7,999 bases of DNA from Alphaproteobacteria bacterium (lineage in GTDB: Bacteria; Pseudomonadota; Alphaproteobacteria; ATCC43930; CGMCC-115725). The stretch covers positions 1 through 7,999 of the forward strand of contig JAFAHP010000037.1 in NCBI GenBank assembly GCA_019237175.1, written 5' to 3'. The position numbers and the translations under genes are program-made. Shown piece by piece: positions 1 to 6,031 of the stretch. The notes beneath the pieces were generated by a model. That model was not told the DNA's origin and searched no databases. It saw nothing but the letters and a program-made list of their open reading frames with translations. How positions within the stretch are numbered: position 1 is the stretch's first letter; each line of letters starts with the position of its first letter.

Positions 1-141
1 CTCGATGGCGCGAAACCGGGTGACATCCCGATTTCCCAACCGACCAAATACGAGTTCCTGATCAATCTGAAAGCTGCCAACGACCTTGGCCTGACGATCC
101 CGCCCGCGCTACTGGCCCAGGCCGATGAGGTCATCGAGTGA
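1..141 (+). CDS. ABC transporter substrate-binding protein, C-terminal end (partial)
   Basis: The frame is open from the first base and gives 46 residues before TGA at 139-141; the gene starts outside the window. The residues carry the C-terminal signature shared by the complete SBPs further right: a KPGDIP segment, QPTKYEF, an INLK segment, an IPPALLAQ segment and the final DEVIE. I therefore call it the C-terminal lobe of a COG2984 / ABC_sub_bind (PF04392) periplasmic binding protein. Ligand unknown. Compared with SBP-A and SBP-B it has Ser instead of Tyr in IPISQP and LLAQ instead of LLAA. Its last codons contain GAGG (127-130) seven bases before a GTG at 138 that opens a decayed SBP relic, so this gene was probably once translationally coupled to a downstream copy. 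Confidence 0.9.
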   Translation, partial: LDGAKPGDIPISQPTKYEFLINLKAANDLGLTIPPALLAQADEVIE

Positions 142-157
142 GGCAGCGCGATTTCAC
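121..157 (+). repeat. SBP gene-junction repeat, copy 1
   Basis: This copy contains the DEVIE codons, the stop, and the start of the next (now decayed) SBP frame. Bases 134-157 match 4694-4717 at 22 of 24 positions. The first part, 121-150, is a diverged version of the junctions at 5673, 6492 and 7481. It marks the left side of the SDR-MFS-MFS block. Confidence 0.7.
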
Positions 158-275
158 GATCAGTTTGTCGCCGGCGGCGGGACTAACAACCGGGTGATGC
201 AGGAAAGGGTGAAGCAGCACCGGATTGCGCTAAGGGCTGCAATTCTCCTCATCATGCCCTCGCTGCTGGCGGTAG
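138..275 (+). pseudogene. Relic of an ABC substrate-binding protein gene, internally deleted
   Basis: The sequence from GTG 138 matches the start of SBP-A (4698 on). The first 20 bases differ at two positions, reading V-R-Q-R-D-F-T against M-R-R-R-D-F-T. The segment coding KQHRIA recurs at 212-229, where SBP-A has it at 4773-4790. The spacing is 74 bases here and 75 in SBP-A, so one base is lost and the frame shifts; an in-frame stop also follows about 20 codons after the GTG. Homology stops near 230. A short stretch at 257-270 then matches, at 13 of 14 bases, the 3'-terminal PSLLA codons of SBP-B (7463-7476). Inference: the middle of the gene is deleted and both ends remain. The N-terminal match is solid; the C-terminal match is short and less certain. 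Confidence 0.6.
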
Positions 276-276
276 A

Positions 277-337
277 GCGTTCAACCTTACATAAGCCGGC
301 CAAGGATGGAATAATCCCTGTGCCATAAGGTTGACGC
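277..337 (+). promoter_or_regulatory. Candidate promoter inside an inverted repeat, upstream of the SDR gene
   Basis: An inverted repeat has arms TCAACCTTA (281-289) and TAAGGTTGA (326-334), which are perfect complements. It extends by GCG (277-279) and CGC (335-337) if one base, T280, is bulged. Between and overlapping the arms lies a possible sigma-70 promoter: CTTACA (286-291, 4 of 6 to consensus), 18 bases, then AATAAT (310-315, 5 of 6). Transcription would start near 322 and give a leader of about 40 bases before the SDR start. The arms would overlap the -35 box and the start region, as expected for an operator. Inference only; the repeat could instead be a cruciform or a remnant. Confidence 0.35.
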
Positions 338-362
338 GGTTCGATCAGAAAGAGGAATGGCA

Positions 363-1187
363 ATGCCGAGTTCCGCTCGCGTGGCGCTGATTACCGGCTG
401 CGGCAAACCGGTCGGCATCGGCAATTCGACGGCACGCGCGCTCGCCGCTGCCGGGGTCACCGTTGTCGTCGCCGACGTATTGCCGGCCGGCGTTGCCAAC
501 GAGCACAACCGCGCGAGCGATGTGGATCCCTCCTGGGGTGGCGTCGACAGCCTGGTCGAAGCCATTGTCAAAACCGGCCGCGTTGCATCGTCGGTTTTGG
601 GCGATGTCAGCGTCGAAGCCGATGCCGGACGCATGGTCGAGGAAACGCTGAGCCGCTACGGCCGGCTCGATATCCTGGTCAACAATGCCGGGGCGCCGCA
701 GGGGGCCGACCGCAACGAGATCGAAAATGTGCCGGTCGAGGCATGGGACCGCACCTTCGGCGTCAATGCCCGCGGCTGTTTTCTGATGTCGCGCGCCGCA
801 GTGCCTCCTATGCGCAAAGCCGGCTGGGGCCGGATCGTCAATGTGTCGTCGAAGGCCGCGTTCCGCCCCGGCCGCCATCGTGCGACCTATGCCGCCTCCA
901 AGGCGGCGATCGTCGGCTTTACCAAGTCGCTCGCCTTCGACTTGGCGCCGATCGGGATCACCGTCAACGCAGTCTGCCCCGGCCCGATCCGCACCTCGCG
1001 CGCGATCAGCACCAACCGCCGCGAATATGGGGACGATCTCGAACTGGGCTTTGCCCAGCGGTCGAAAGCGATCCCGATGGGCCGGTTCGGCAGCCCCGAC
1101 GAGGTTGCCGCGGTGATCGCCTTTCTCGCCTCCGACGCCGCCGCGTTTGTCACAGGTCAAGCGATCGGCATCGACGGCGGTTGGTGA
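363..1187 (+). CDS. SDR-family NAD(P)-dependent oxidoreductase
   Basis: This is a short-chain dehydrogenase/reductase, 274 residues from ATG 363, presumably a cytosolic NAD(P)-dependent alcohol/keto oxidoreductase. Visible in order: a Rossmann glycine loop TGCGKPVGIG (residues 11-20), an acidic D38 after the second strand (favours NAD(H)), NNAG at 107-110, catalytic N135, S163, Y176 and K180 (YxxxK), PGPI at 206-209, and a C-terminal GIDGGW. Two features are unusual: the glycine loop has five residues rather than three between TG and GIG, and about 15-20 extra residues lie between D38 and NNAG. I chose ATG 363 because AGAGGA (351-356) lies six bases upstream; ATG 357 in the same frame would leave almost no spacing. 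The gene is followed after 188 bases by an MFS transporter on the same strand, which may import its substrate. The specific substrate is unknown; labels such as 3-oxoacyl-ACP reductase would be guesses. Confidence 0.93.
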   Translation: MPSSARVALITGCGKPVGIGNSTARALAAAGVTVVVADVLPAGVANEHNRASDVDPSWGGVDSLVEAIVKTGRVASSVLGDVSVEADAGRMVEETLSRYGRLDILVNNAGAPQGADRNEIENVPVEAWDRTFGVNARGCFLMSRAAVPPMRKAGWGRIVNVSSKAAFRPGRHRATYAASKAAIVGFTKSLAFDLAPIGITVNAVCPGPIRTSRAISTNRREYGDDLELGFAQRSKAIPMGRFGSPDEVAAVIAFLASDAAAFVTGQAIGIDGGW

Positions 1188-1302
1188 ACTGGACAAGCCC
1201 GGTACGGCAATATTTGGACTCGGTCCGCCCCTCGTTGCTCGCCAACCTCGGACTGCGCTGATCGATTTTTCGCTTGCCCCCTCCGCCAACATATTGTGAA
1301 AG

Positions 1303-1320
1303 GCAGCGTCCAGGCGCTGC
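1303..1320 (+). other. Small hairpin in the leader of the first MFS gene
   Basis: GCAGCG (1303-1308) and CGCTGC (1315-1320) are perfect complements around a six-base loop, 55 bases before the chosen MFS start. No T-tract follows, so it is not a classical terminator. It may be a leader structure or chance in GC-rich DNA. Confidence 0.2.
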
Positions 1321-1375
1321 GCCGCGCCGGAGCGAGAGCACGGCCCACGAGGCCGCGAGAGGATCGGGAGGGCGG

Positions 1376-2740
1376 ATGACAATAACCGAAGCGGCATCGC
1401 CTCAGCTGTCCGACGCCGAGCACAGTCGGCAATTGCGCCGTGCGATGGTCGCCAGCACCGTGGGAACGATCATCGAAGCCTACGACTTCCTGCTCTACGT
1501 GCTGGTGGCCCCGCTGGTGTTTGCGAAATTGTACTTTCCGTCATCCGACCCGCTGGTCGGCGTATTGCAGGCGTTCGGCATCTACGCCGTCGGGTTTGTC
1601 GCCCGCCCGGTCGGTGCGGCGCTGTTTGGTCATTATGGCGACCGCATCGGGCGCAAAGTGACGCTGATCGCGACTTTGCTGCTCACCGGCCTGTCGACCT
1701 TCGCCGTGGGCTTTGTCCCCGGTTATGCCTCTATCGGCATCTGGGGTGCGGTGATCCTGACCGTGGTCCGCTTTATTCAGGGTCTCGGCATCGGCGGCGA
1801 ATGGGGTGGTGCCACGCTGATGGCAATGGAATGGGCGAAAACCAACGCCCATCGCGGTTTCATCACCTCATGGCCGCAATGGGGCGGTCCGGCCGGGTTG
1901 TTTTTCGCCAATATCGCGGTGTTGATCTTCAGCGCGATTTCAGGCGACCAATTCCTCAATTGGGGTTGGCGTGTGCCGTTCTGGATCTCGATCGTGATGG
2001 TCGGGGTCGGTCTCTACATCCGTCTCGGCATTTTCGAGACGCCGGTTTTTGCGCGGATCCTCGAAGAACGACGCATCGCGAGAACGCCGGTGGTCGAGGT
2101 GATCAAGCGCCAGCCGAAGCAGATCATCCTGACCGCGCTGTGCCGGATGGCGGAGCAGGGGCCGTTTTACGTGTATGCCGCCTTTGTCTTTGTCTATGGA
2201 ACAAAGGTTTCCGGTATGTCGCGCGACTTCCTGTTGACCGCGCTCTTGGTCGCCACCGGCCTCTCGGCGATTTCGATCCCGTTGTCGGGTTACATCTCGG
2301 ATCGCATCGGCCGCAAGCGGATGTATCTGATCGGTGCCGTGTCGGTTGGGGTGTTCGGGTTCATCTATTTCGCGATGATGAACAGCATGATTCCGGCGCT
2401 GATTTTCCTCGCGATCGTGCTGTCTTTCGTCCCGCACGATATGATGTACGGGCCGCAGGCGGCACTGATCGCCGAGTGCTTTGCCCCGCGGCTGCGCTAC
2501 AGCGGCTCGTCGCTCGGCTTTCATCTCGCTTCGCTCGTCGCCGGCGGACCGGCGCCGCTGATCGCGACCGCGCTGTTCGCTGCGTACCATTCGGGCTACG
2601 CGGTTGCGGTTTACATCCTGTTCTGTGCGGTCGTCAGTATAAGCGCCACGGCGTTTTTGCCCGATTATACCAACCGCGACATCTCGCACGGTGAGGATAC
2701 CGCACCTGCCGGCGCAGCGCAGACCGCGGCAACCTCATAG
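1376..2740 (+). CDS. MFS transporter, metabolite:H+ symporter (MHS) type, copy 1
   Basis: This is an inner-membrane secondary transporter of 454 residues with about 12 hydrophobic segments. Family marks include E34..YDF (34-38) in the first segment, GDRIGRK (88-94) in loop 2-3 (MFS motif A), RFIQG followed by GGEWGGA (132-146) in segment 4, and a second motif-A copy SDRIGRK (308-314) in loop 8-9. RYSGSSLGFH (374-383) precedes segment 11. These fit the MHS family (TC 2.A.1.6), whose members carry organic acids, betaines or shikimate with protons; the substrate here is unknown. The frame stays open upstream to an ATG at 1274, but ATG 1376 is preferred: GGGAGG (1366-1371) lies just upstream and the N-terminus then aligns without gaps to the second copy. 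By hand count the two copies are about 72% identical. The gene follows the SDR by 188 bases. Confidence 0.93.
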   Translation: MTITEAASPQLSDAEHSRQLRRAMVASTVGTIIEAYDFLLYVLVAPLVFAKLYFPSSDPLVGVLQAFGIYAVGFVARPVGAALFGHYGDRIGRKVTLIATLLLTGLSTFAVGFVPGYASIGIWGAVILTVVRFIQGLGIGGEWGGATLMAMEWAKTNAHRGFITSWPQWGGPAGLFFANIAVLIFSAISGDQFLNWGWRVPFWISIVMVGVGLYIRLGIFETPVFARILEERRIARTPVVEVIKRQPKQIILTALCRMAEQGPFYVYAAFVFVYGTKVSGMSRDFLLTALLVATGLSAISIPLSGYISDRIGRKRMYLIGAVSVGVFGFIYFAMMNSMIPALIFLAIVLSFVPHDMMYGPQAALIAECFAPRLRYSGSSLGFHLASLVAGGPAPLIATALFAAYHSGYAVAVYILFCAVVSISATAFLPDYTNRDISHGEDTAPAGAAQTAATS

Positions 2741-2823
2741 TTCAGCGCGACTCAACAGAGAGCGGCGGGACTGGCGTGGAGGCTGGGCAAATACTGGCAG
2801 GTAGGCTGGATCAACGCGCTGCG

Positions 2824-2906
2824 TCCTTCGAGGCCTCCCCTCGGGTTTACCGCCGCAACAGCAGTGCCAACAGTAGGCCCGAGGGCCGCGAGGCGCCTCA
2901 GGATGA
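2824..2906. repeat. REP-like palindromic element A
   Basis: The left arm TCCTTCGAGGC...CCTCGGG (2824-2845) pairs imperfectly with the right arm CCCGAGG...GCCTCAGGA (2878-2903), leaving an extra TC in the left arm. The loop is about 32 bases. The form resembles intergenic palindromes of the 'tccttcgag...ctcaggatga' kind that I recall as abundant in Bradyrhizobium-like genomes. That family assignment is from memory. Confidence 0.4.
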
Positions 2907-2935
2907 AGAACCTCCTTAATGCCATCATAGGCTTA

Positions 2936-2990
2936 CCTCATGGTGAGGAGCGCTTCAGCAAAGCCGGAGCGCGTCTCGAACCACGCACGG
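2936..2990. repeat. REP-like palindromic element B
   Basis: The left arm TGGTGAGGAGCGC (2941-2953) pairs with the right arm 2969-2983, in which TCTCGAACCA is recognisable. Eleven of 13 positions pair, with a two-base bulge and a 15-base loop. The preceding CCTCA (2936-2940) matches the usual outer end of this repeat type, but the corresponding right end is degraded. It lies 33 bases after element A. The pair could stabilise the mRNA end of the first MFS gene or be passive repeats. Confidence 0.45.
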
Positions 2991-3209
2991 TGCCGATGCA
3001 ACGCAATTCTTGCCCGGCCTCGTGGACCGTCCCGTCGCTCCGAACGCGGCGGACGGCGATTGATCGCGGCCTGACGCCGTCGCCGTCGGCTTTTCTTCAC
3101 CCCCCGATCCCGCTAGCATAGCAAACAAATAGCCATCCGGCACCGCGTTGCCTCGGACGGCGACAAGCATACCGCCTGCCCCACGCACCTCGAACAGCGG
3201 GAGGACACG

Positions 3210-4571
3210 ATGACCGCCATCGACGCGGCAGCACTGCAGCTTTCCGATGCCGAACACAGCCGGCAACTGCGCCGCGCGGTTGTTGCCAGCACGATCGGAT
3301 CGGCGATCGATGGCTACGACTTTCTGCTCTACGTGCTGATGGCCCCGCTCGTCTTCGGGAAATTGTTTTTCCCTCAATCCGATCCGCTGGTTGGCACGTT
3401 GCAGGCCTTTGCCATCTATGCCGTCGGTTTTGTCGCGCGGCCGATCGGGGCGGCGATCTTCGGCCATTTTGGTGACCGCATCGGACGCAAGGCGACACTG
3501 ATCGTCACCCTGCTGCTGATGGGGATCTCGACCTTTCTCGTCGCCCTTGTCCCGAGCTATGCGACGATCGGCATCTGGGGGGCCGTGATCCTGACCATCC
3601 TGCGCTTTATTCAGGGGGTCGGGCTCGGCGGCGAATGGGGTGGAGCGACGTTGATCGCGATGGAATGGGCCCGGTCCAACGCCCATCGCGGGTTCATCAC
3701 CTCGTGGCCGCAATGGGGCGGGCCGGCTGGCCTTTTTCTCGCCAACCTCGCCGTGCTGGCGTTTAGTGCATTGTCGGGCGATCATTTCTTGACCTGGGGA
3801 TGGCGGATCCCGTTTTTCCTGAGCCTGCTCCTGGTCGGGGTCGGGCTCTATATCCGGCTCAGCATCTTCGAGACCCCGGTGTTTGCCCGCCTGGCCGACC
3901 AAAACCGTATCGAGCGCGCGCCGGCGCTCGAAGTGTTCAGGCGCTATCCCAAGCAAATCGCGCTGACGGCATTATGCCGGATGGCCGAACAGGCACCGTT
4001 CTACGTCTATGCCGCGTTCGTCTTCACTTATGGAATCGGGGTCCTCCACGCTTCACGCGATTTTATTTTGACGGCAGTGCTTGCCGCCGCCGCATTGTCT
4101 TTGGTGACAACCCCAATCGCCGGGCATCTGTCGGACGTGATCGGACGCAAGCGCTGGTATTTTATCGGTTCGGTTGCAACCGGGATAGTTGCGTTCGTTT
4201 ATTTCGGGATGATGAATACTGCGCTGCCCGCGGTAATGTTCATCGCGATCATCCTGTCTTTCGTGCCGCACGACATGATGTGGGGCTCGCAGGCGGCACT
4301 GATCTCCGAATGCTTCCCGGCCCGGTTGCGCTACAGCGGCGCCTCGATCGGCTTTCATCTCTCCTCGATCATCGCCGGCGGCCCATCGCCGCTGATCGCG
4401 ACGGCACTCTTTGCCGCCTTCAGATCGGGCTACGTGATCGCGCTCTACATCTTGTTCTGCGCGGTGGTCAGCGTCGTCGCCACGGCATTTCTGCCGGATT
4501 ACACCAACCGCGACATCTCGCAGGAGGACGCCGCGCCGCAAGCCGCCCCCCAGCCCGCAGGGACATCGTAA
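3210..4571 (+). CDS. MFS transporter, metabolite:H+ symporter (MHS) type, copy 2
   Basis: This is a 453-residue inner-membrane transporter paralogous to the upstream MFS protein; the two align without gaps over about 440 residues. It keeps GDRIGRK (88-94), RFIQG and GGEWGGA (132-146), ETPVFAR (221-227), CRMAEQ (256-261) and RYSGASIGFH (374-383). Differences at marked sites: the first-segment acid is Asp (AIDGYDF) instead of Glu, and the second motif A reads SDVIGRK instead of SDRIGRK. Divergence concentrates in residues 271-350 (about 54% identical by hand count), the region of segments 7 to 10, so the two may differ in substrate. The start is well set: GGGAGGA (3199-3205) precedes ATG 3210 by four bases. 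The tail after YTNRDIS is rich in Ala, Pro and Gln and differs between copies. The substrate is unknown. Confidence 0.94.
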   Translation: MTAIDAAALQLSDAEHSRQLRRAVVASTIGSAIDGYDFLLYVLMAPLVFGKLFFPQSDPLVGTLQAFAIYAVGFVARPIGAAIFGHFGDRIGRKATLIVTLLLMGISTFLVALVPSYATIGIWGAVILTILRFIQGVGLGGEWGGATLIAMEWARSNAHRGFITSWPQWGGPAGLFLANLAVLAFSALSGDHFLTWGWRIPFFLSLLLVGVGLYIRLSIFETPVFARLADQNRIERAPALEVFRRYPKQIALTALCRMAEQAPFYVYAAFVFTYGIGVLHASRDFILTAVLAAAALSLVTTPIAGHLSDVIGRKRWYFIGSVATGIVAFVYFGMMNTALPAVMFIAIILSFVPHDMMWGSQAALISECFPARLRYSGASIGFHLSSIIAGGPSPLIATALFAAFRSGYVIALYILFCAVVSVVATAFLPDYTNRDISQEDAAPQAAPQPAGTS

Positions 4572-4584
4572 CTCTCACCTGGGT

Positions 4585-4600
4585 GTGCGGAGGTCCGTAC
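4585..4600 (+). terminator. Possible terminator hairpin after the second MFS gene
   Basis: GTGCGG (4585-4590) and CCGTAC (4595-4600) pair with one G-T wobble around an AGGT loop, starting 14 bases after the MFS stop. GG before and CC after can extend the stem past a bulged T. There is no T-tract, so factor-independent termination is doubtful; it may only be a 3' end stabiliser. Confidence 0.25.
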
Positions 4601-4693
4601 CCATCTGCCACCGCGCATTCATGGTAAGGGGTCGATCTGGCAAACTGGTCGACTTCCAGCCCGCTATTATTGCTCGTGCGCTTAACCCGGTAG

Positions 4694-4734
4694 TCGAATG
4701 AGGCGGCGCGATTTCACCGTCGGGCTGTTGCTCG
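4694..4734 (+). repeat. SBP 5' cassette, first copy (right flank of the SDR-MFS block)
   Basis: These 41 bases cover TCGA, the start codon and the signal-peptide codons up to LLL. They match 7494-7534 at 40 of 41 positions, although the mature proteins encoded downstream are very different. Bases 4694-4717 also match copy 1 at 134-157 (22 of 24). Left of 4694 the usual DEVIE coding sequence is not recognisable, so this gene lacks the GAGG seen before the others. Confidence 0.7.
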
Positions 4735-5693
4735 TGGGCGCAAACCGGTCGGTGCGGGCGCAGGAGCCGGTAAAGCAGCACCGAATTGCAGTCATCACCC
4801 CCACGGGTCCGGTCGCCGATACCAGCGATAAGGGACTTCGCGAGTGGTCGGCGTTTTACCAGGAGCTACGGCGGTGGGGCGAGATCGAGGGGCAAAACCT
4901 GACTGTCAATCGGTACTCGGGCCAGGGCCGGCCCGTAGCCTATCCCGATCTTGCTCGCCGGGTCGTGAGCCAGAACCCGGACGTAATTGTCGCTGTCACC
5001 GACGCCGTCGCGCGGGCGGTCCGCGCGGCGACCGACTCAATACCGATCGTTTGGATAGGGGGTGAGCCGGTCCGTGCCGGGCTGGCGACGAGCCTGGCGC
5101 GCCCGGGCGGCAACATTACCGGGGTTACTGCCGACGCGGGTTACGAGGTTTTCGGAAAGCAGCTCCAGATTCTCAAGGAGGTGGTTCCTTCGGTATCCAA
5201 GGTCGCGTTCCTGACCATGAGCACAGTCTATCCACAATGGGGGCGACAACTGCTTCGGGAAATAAGCCAACAATTGAAAATCTCGCTGCTCGATATGGTG
5301 ATCCAGGAATCGACACCGTCCGAGTACCAGCGCGTCTTCGCCGAAATCGGCCAAGAGCGGCCGGACGCGATCATAGTGAGCCCTATAGGTTCCCTTTTAC
5401 CGCAGCGTCGGTTGATTGTTGAGCTGATCGAGAAAATGCGTTTGCCGGCGATCTATGCCGTCCGCTATTACGTCGAGGTCGGCGGGCTGATGGCCTATGC
5501 GAGCGACTTCGGCGAACTCGGGCGGCGCATGGCCGACGACGTGCACGCGATCCTCAACCGGGCCAAACCGGGCGACATCCCGATTTACCAGCCGACCAAA
5601 TACGAGTTAGCCATCAATCTAAAGACCGCGACGGCCCTCGGCCTGACGATCCCATCCTCTCTGCTCGCCGCCGCCGATGAGGTCATCGAATGA
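4698..5693 (+). CDS. ABC transporter substrate-binding protein (SBP-A)
   Basis: This is a 331-residue protein of the COG2984 / ABC_sub_bind type, predicted to bind a small ligand in the periplasm and deliver it to an ABC importer. The N-terminus MRRRDFTVGLLLVG has a twin-arginine pattern (RRDF) followed by a hydrophobic stretch and a likely cleavage after SVRA (residue 21), so Tat export is plausible. Family marks: EGQNL (64-68), RPGGNITGV (135-143), QILKEVVPS (157-165), GGLMAYASDFGELGRRMADD (262-281) and the C-terminal QPTKYE and DEVIE. It resembles SBP-B over its whole length (more than half identical by eye). Unlike SBP-B and SBP-C it has no GAGG upstream; CCGGTAG gives only a weak ribosome site. 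No permease or ATPase lies nearby, so its transporter partner and ligand are unknown. Confidence 0.93.
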   Translation: MRRRDFTVGLLLVGANRSVRAQEPVKQHRIAVITPTGPVADTSDKGLREWSAFYQELRRWGEIEGQNLTVNRYSGQGRPVAYPDLARRVVSQNPDVIVAVTDAVARAVRAATDSIPIVWIGGEPVRAGLATSLARPGGNITGVTADAGYEVFGKQLQILKEVVPSVSKVAFLTMSTVYPQWGRQLLREISQQLKISLLDMVIQESTPSEYQRVFAEIGQERPDAIIVSPIGSLLPQRRLIVELIEKMRLPAIYAVRYYVEVGGLMAYASDFGELGRRMADDVHAILNRAKPGDIPIYQPTKYELAINLKTATALGLTIPSSLLAAADEVIE

Positions 5694-5702
5694 GGCGACG
5701 TG
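5673..5702 (+). repeat. SBP gene-junction repeat, copy left of the DUF433/DUF5615 pair
   Basis: These 30 bases encode the ADEVIE end of SBP-A and run into an ATG (5690) overlapping its stop. They match 6492-6521 at 29 of 30 positions, so the DUF433/DUF5615 pair lies between direct repeats. The ATG opens only a short frame, M-R-R-R-V..., which stops at 5765-5767. It looks like the first codons of an SBP start that is cut off here. Confidence 0.75.
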
Positions 5703-5796
5703 TGCGCACCACCGGCGTCGTCCCGTCTCGCCGAGCCGAGATCGCCTCGCGCAGCGTTCTCGTCTAAGATCGCTTGCTATAAGGGACCTTGCGCCT

Positions 5797-6030
5797 ATGA
5801 CCAGCCCTCCTTCACGTATCGTACTCGACCCAAAGGTGCTCGCCGGCAAACCGGTGGTCCGTGGGACGCGGCTTTCCGTCGAGTTCGTTATCGGCCTGAT
5901 GGCCGAGGGGTGGAGCGAAGCGGATATCCTCGCGAACTTCCCGGGCATCACCCATGAGGACATTATCGCCTGTTTCGCTTATGCGCGGGATACGTTGAGT
6001 TCGGAGAAGGTATTCCCCAGCGCGGCTTGA
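5797..6030 (+). CDS. DUF433-family protein, likely antitoxin
   Basis: From ATG 5797 this is a 77-residue protein matching the DUF433 (COG2442) pattern: IVLDP (8-12), GKPVVRGTR (17-25), a hydrophobic stretch LSVEFVIGLMAEG (26-38), then S-x-x-DILANFPGIT (40-52) and EDIIACFAYA (54-63). The family folds as a small winged-helix-like domain and is often found directly before DUF5615 proteins as a predicted toxin-antitoxin pair. In that scheme this protein would neutralise the downstream nuclease-like partner and perhaps repress its own promoter. The frame stays open to ATG 5677, but that extension overlaps the end of SBP-A and reads low-complexity Arg/Ser sequence. AAGGGA (5781-5786) ten bases before ATG 5797 supports the shorter start. 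The gene ends one base before the next start. Confidence 0.85.
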   Translation: MTSPPSRIVLDPKVLAGKPVVRGTRLSVEFVIGLMAEGWSEADILANFPGITHEDIIACFAYARDTLSSEKVFPSAA

Positions 6031-6031
6031 A

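Larger units (their letters stand above)
2741..3209. other. Intergenic gap between the two MFS genes
   Basis: This 469-base stretch has no gene I can support. It contains two palindromic repeats (2824-2906 and 2941-2983). Near its end (3085-3118) lies a pyrimidine-rich segment resembling 1258-1291 ahead of the first MFS gene at a similar distance from the start codon. A good Shine-Dalgarno sequence, GGGAGGA (3199-3205), serves the second MFS gene. An open frame at 2864-3121 crosses the repeats and looks like chance. Confidence 0.6.

Noticed and set aside
1274..1375. N-terminal extension of the first MFS protein from ATG 1274
   Set aside because: The extension is Pro/Arg/Ser-rich, absent from the paralogue, and has no clear ribosome site; the ATG 1376 start aligns exactly with the second copy.
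345..1397. A 350-codon open frame on the minus strand
   Set aside because: It lies antisense over the SDR gene, which has a full set of family motifs. The minus frame reads Arg/Ala/Gly-rich sequence with no domain I recognise, as expected in GC-rich DNA.
3074..3099. GC-rich inverted bases followed by TTTTCTT, resembling a terminator
   Set aside because: Only about four base pairs form before a mismatch, and it lies upstream of a gene start, so it is not convincing.
2864..3121. An 85-codon plus-strand frame between the MFS genes
   Set aside because: It starts inside palindromic repeat A and runs through repeat B. It has no convincing ribosome site and no recognisable domain.
2955..3956. A 333-codon minus-strand frame
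   Set aside because: It is antisense to the second MFS gene and crosses a palindromic repeat. Charged low-complexity product, no motif.
1801..4627. Long plus-strand frames at 1801-2694 and 3800-4627 overlapping the MFS genes
   Set aside because: Both are out-of-frame shadows of the MFS genes. They look alike because the parents are paralogues. The proteins are Arg/Asp/His-rich without membrane segments.
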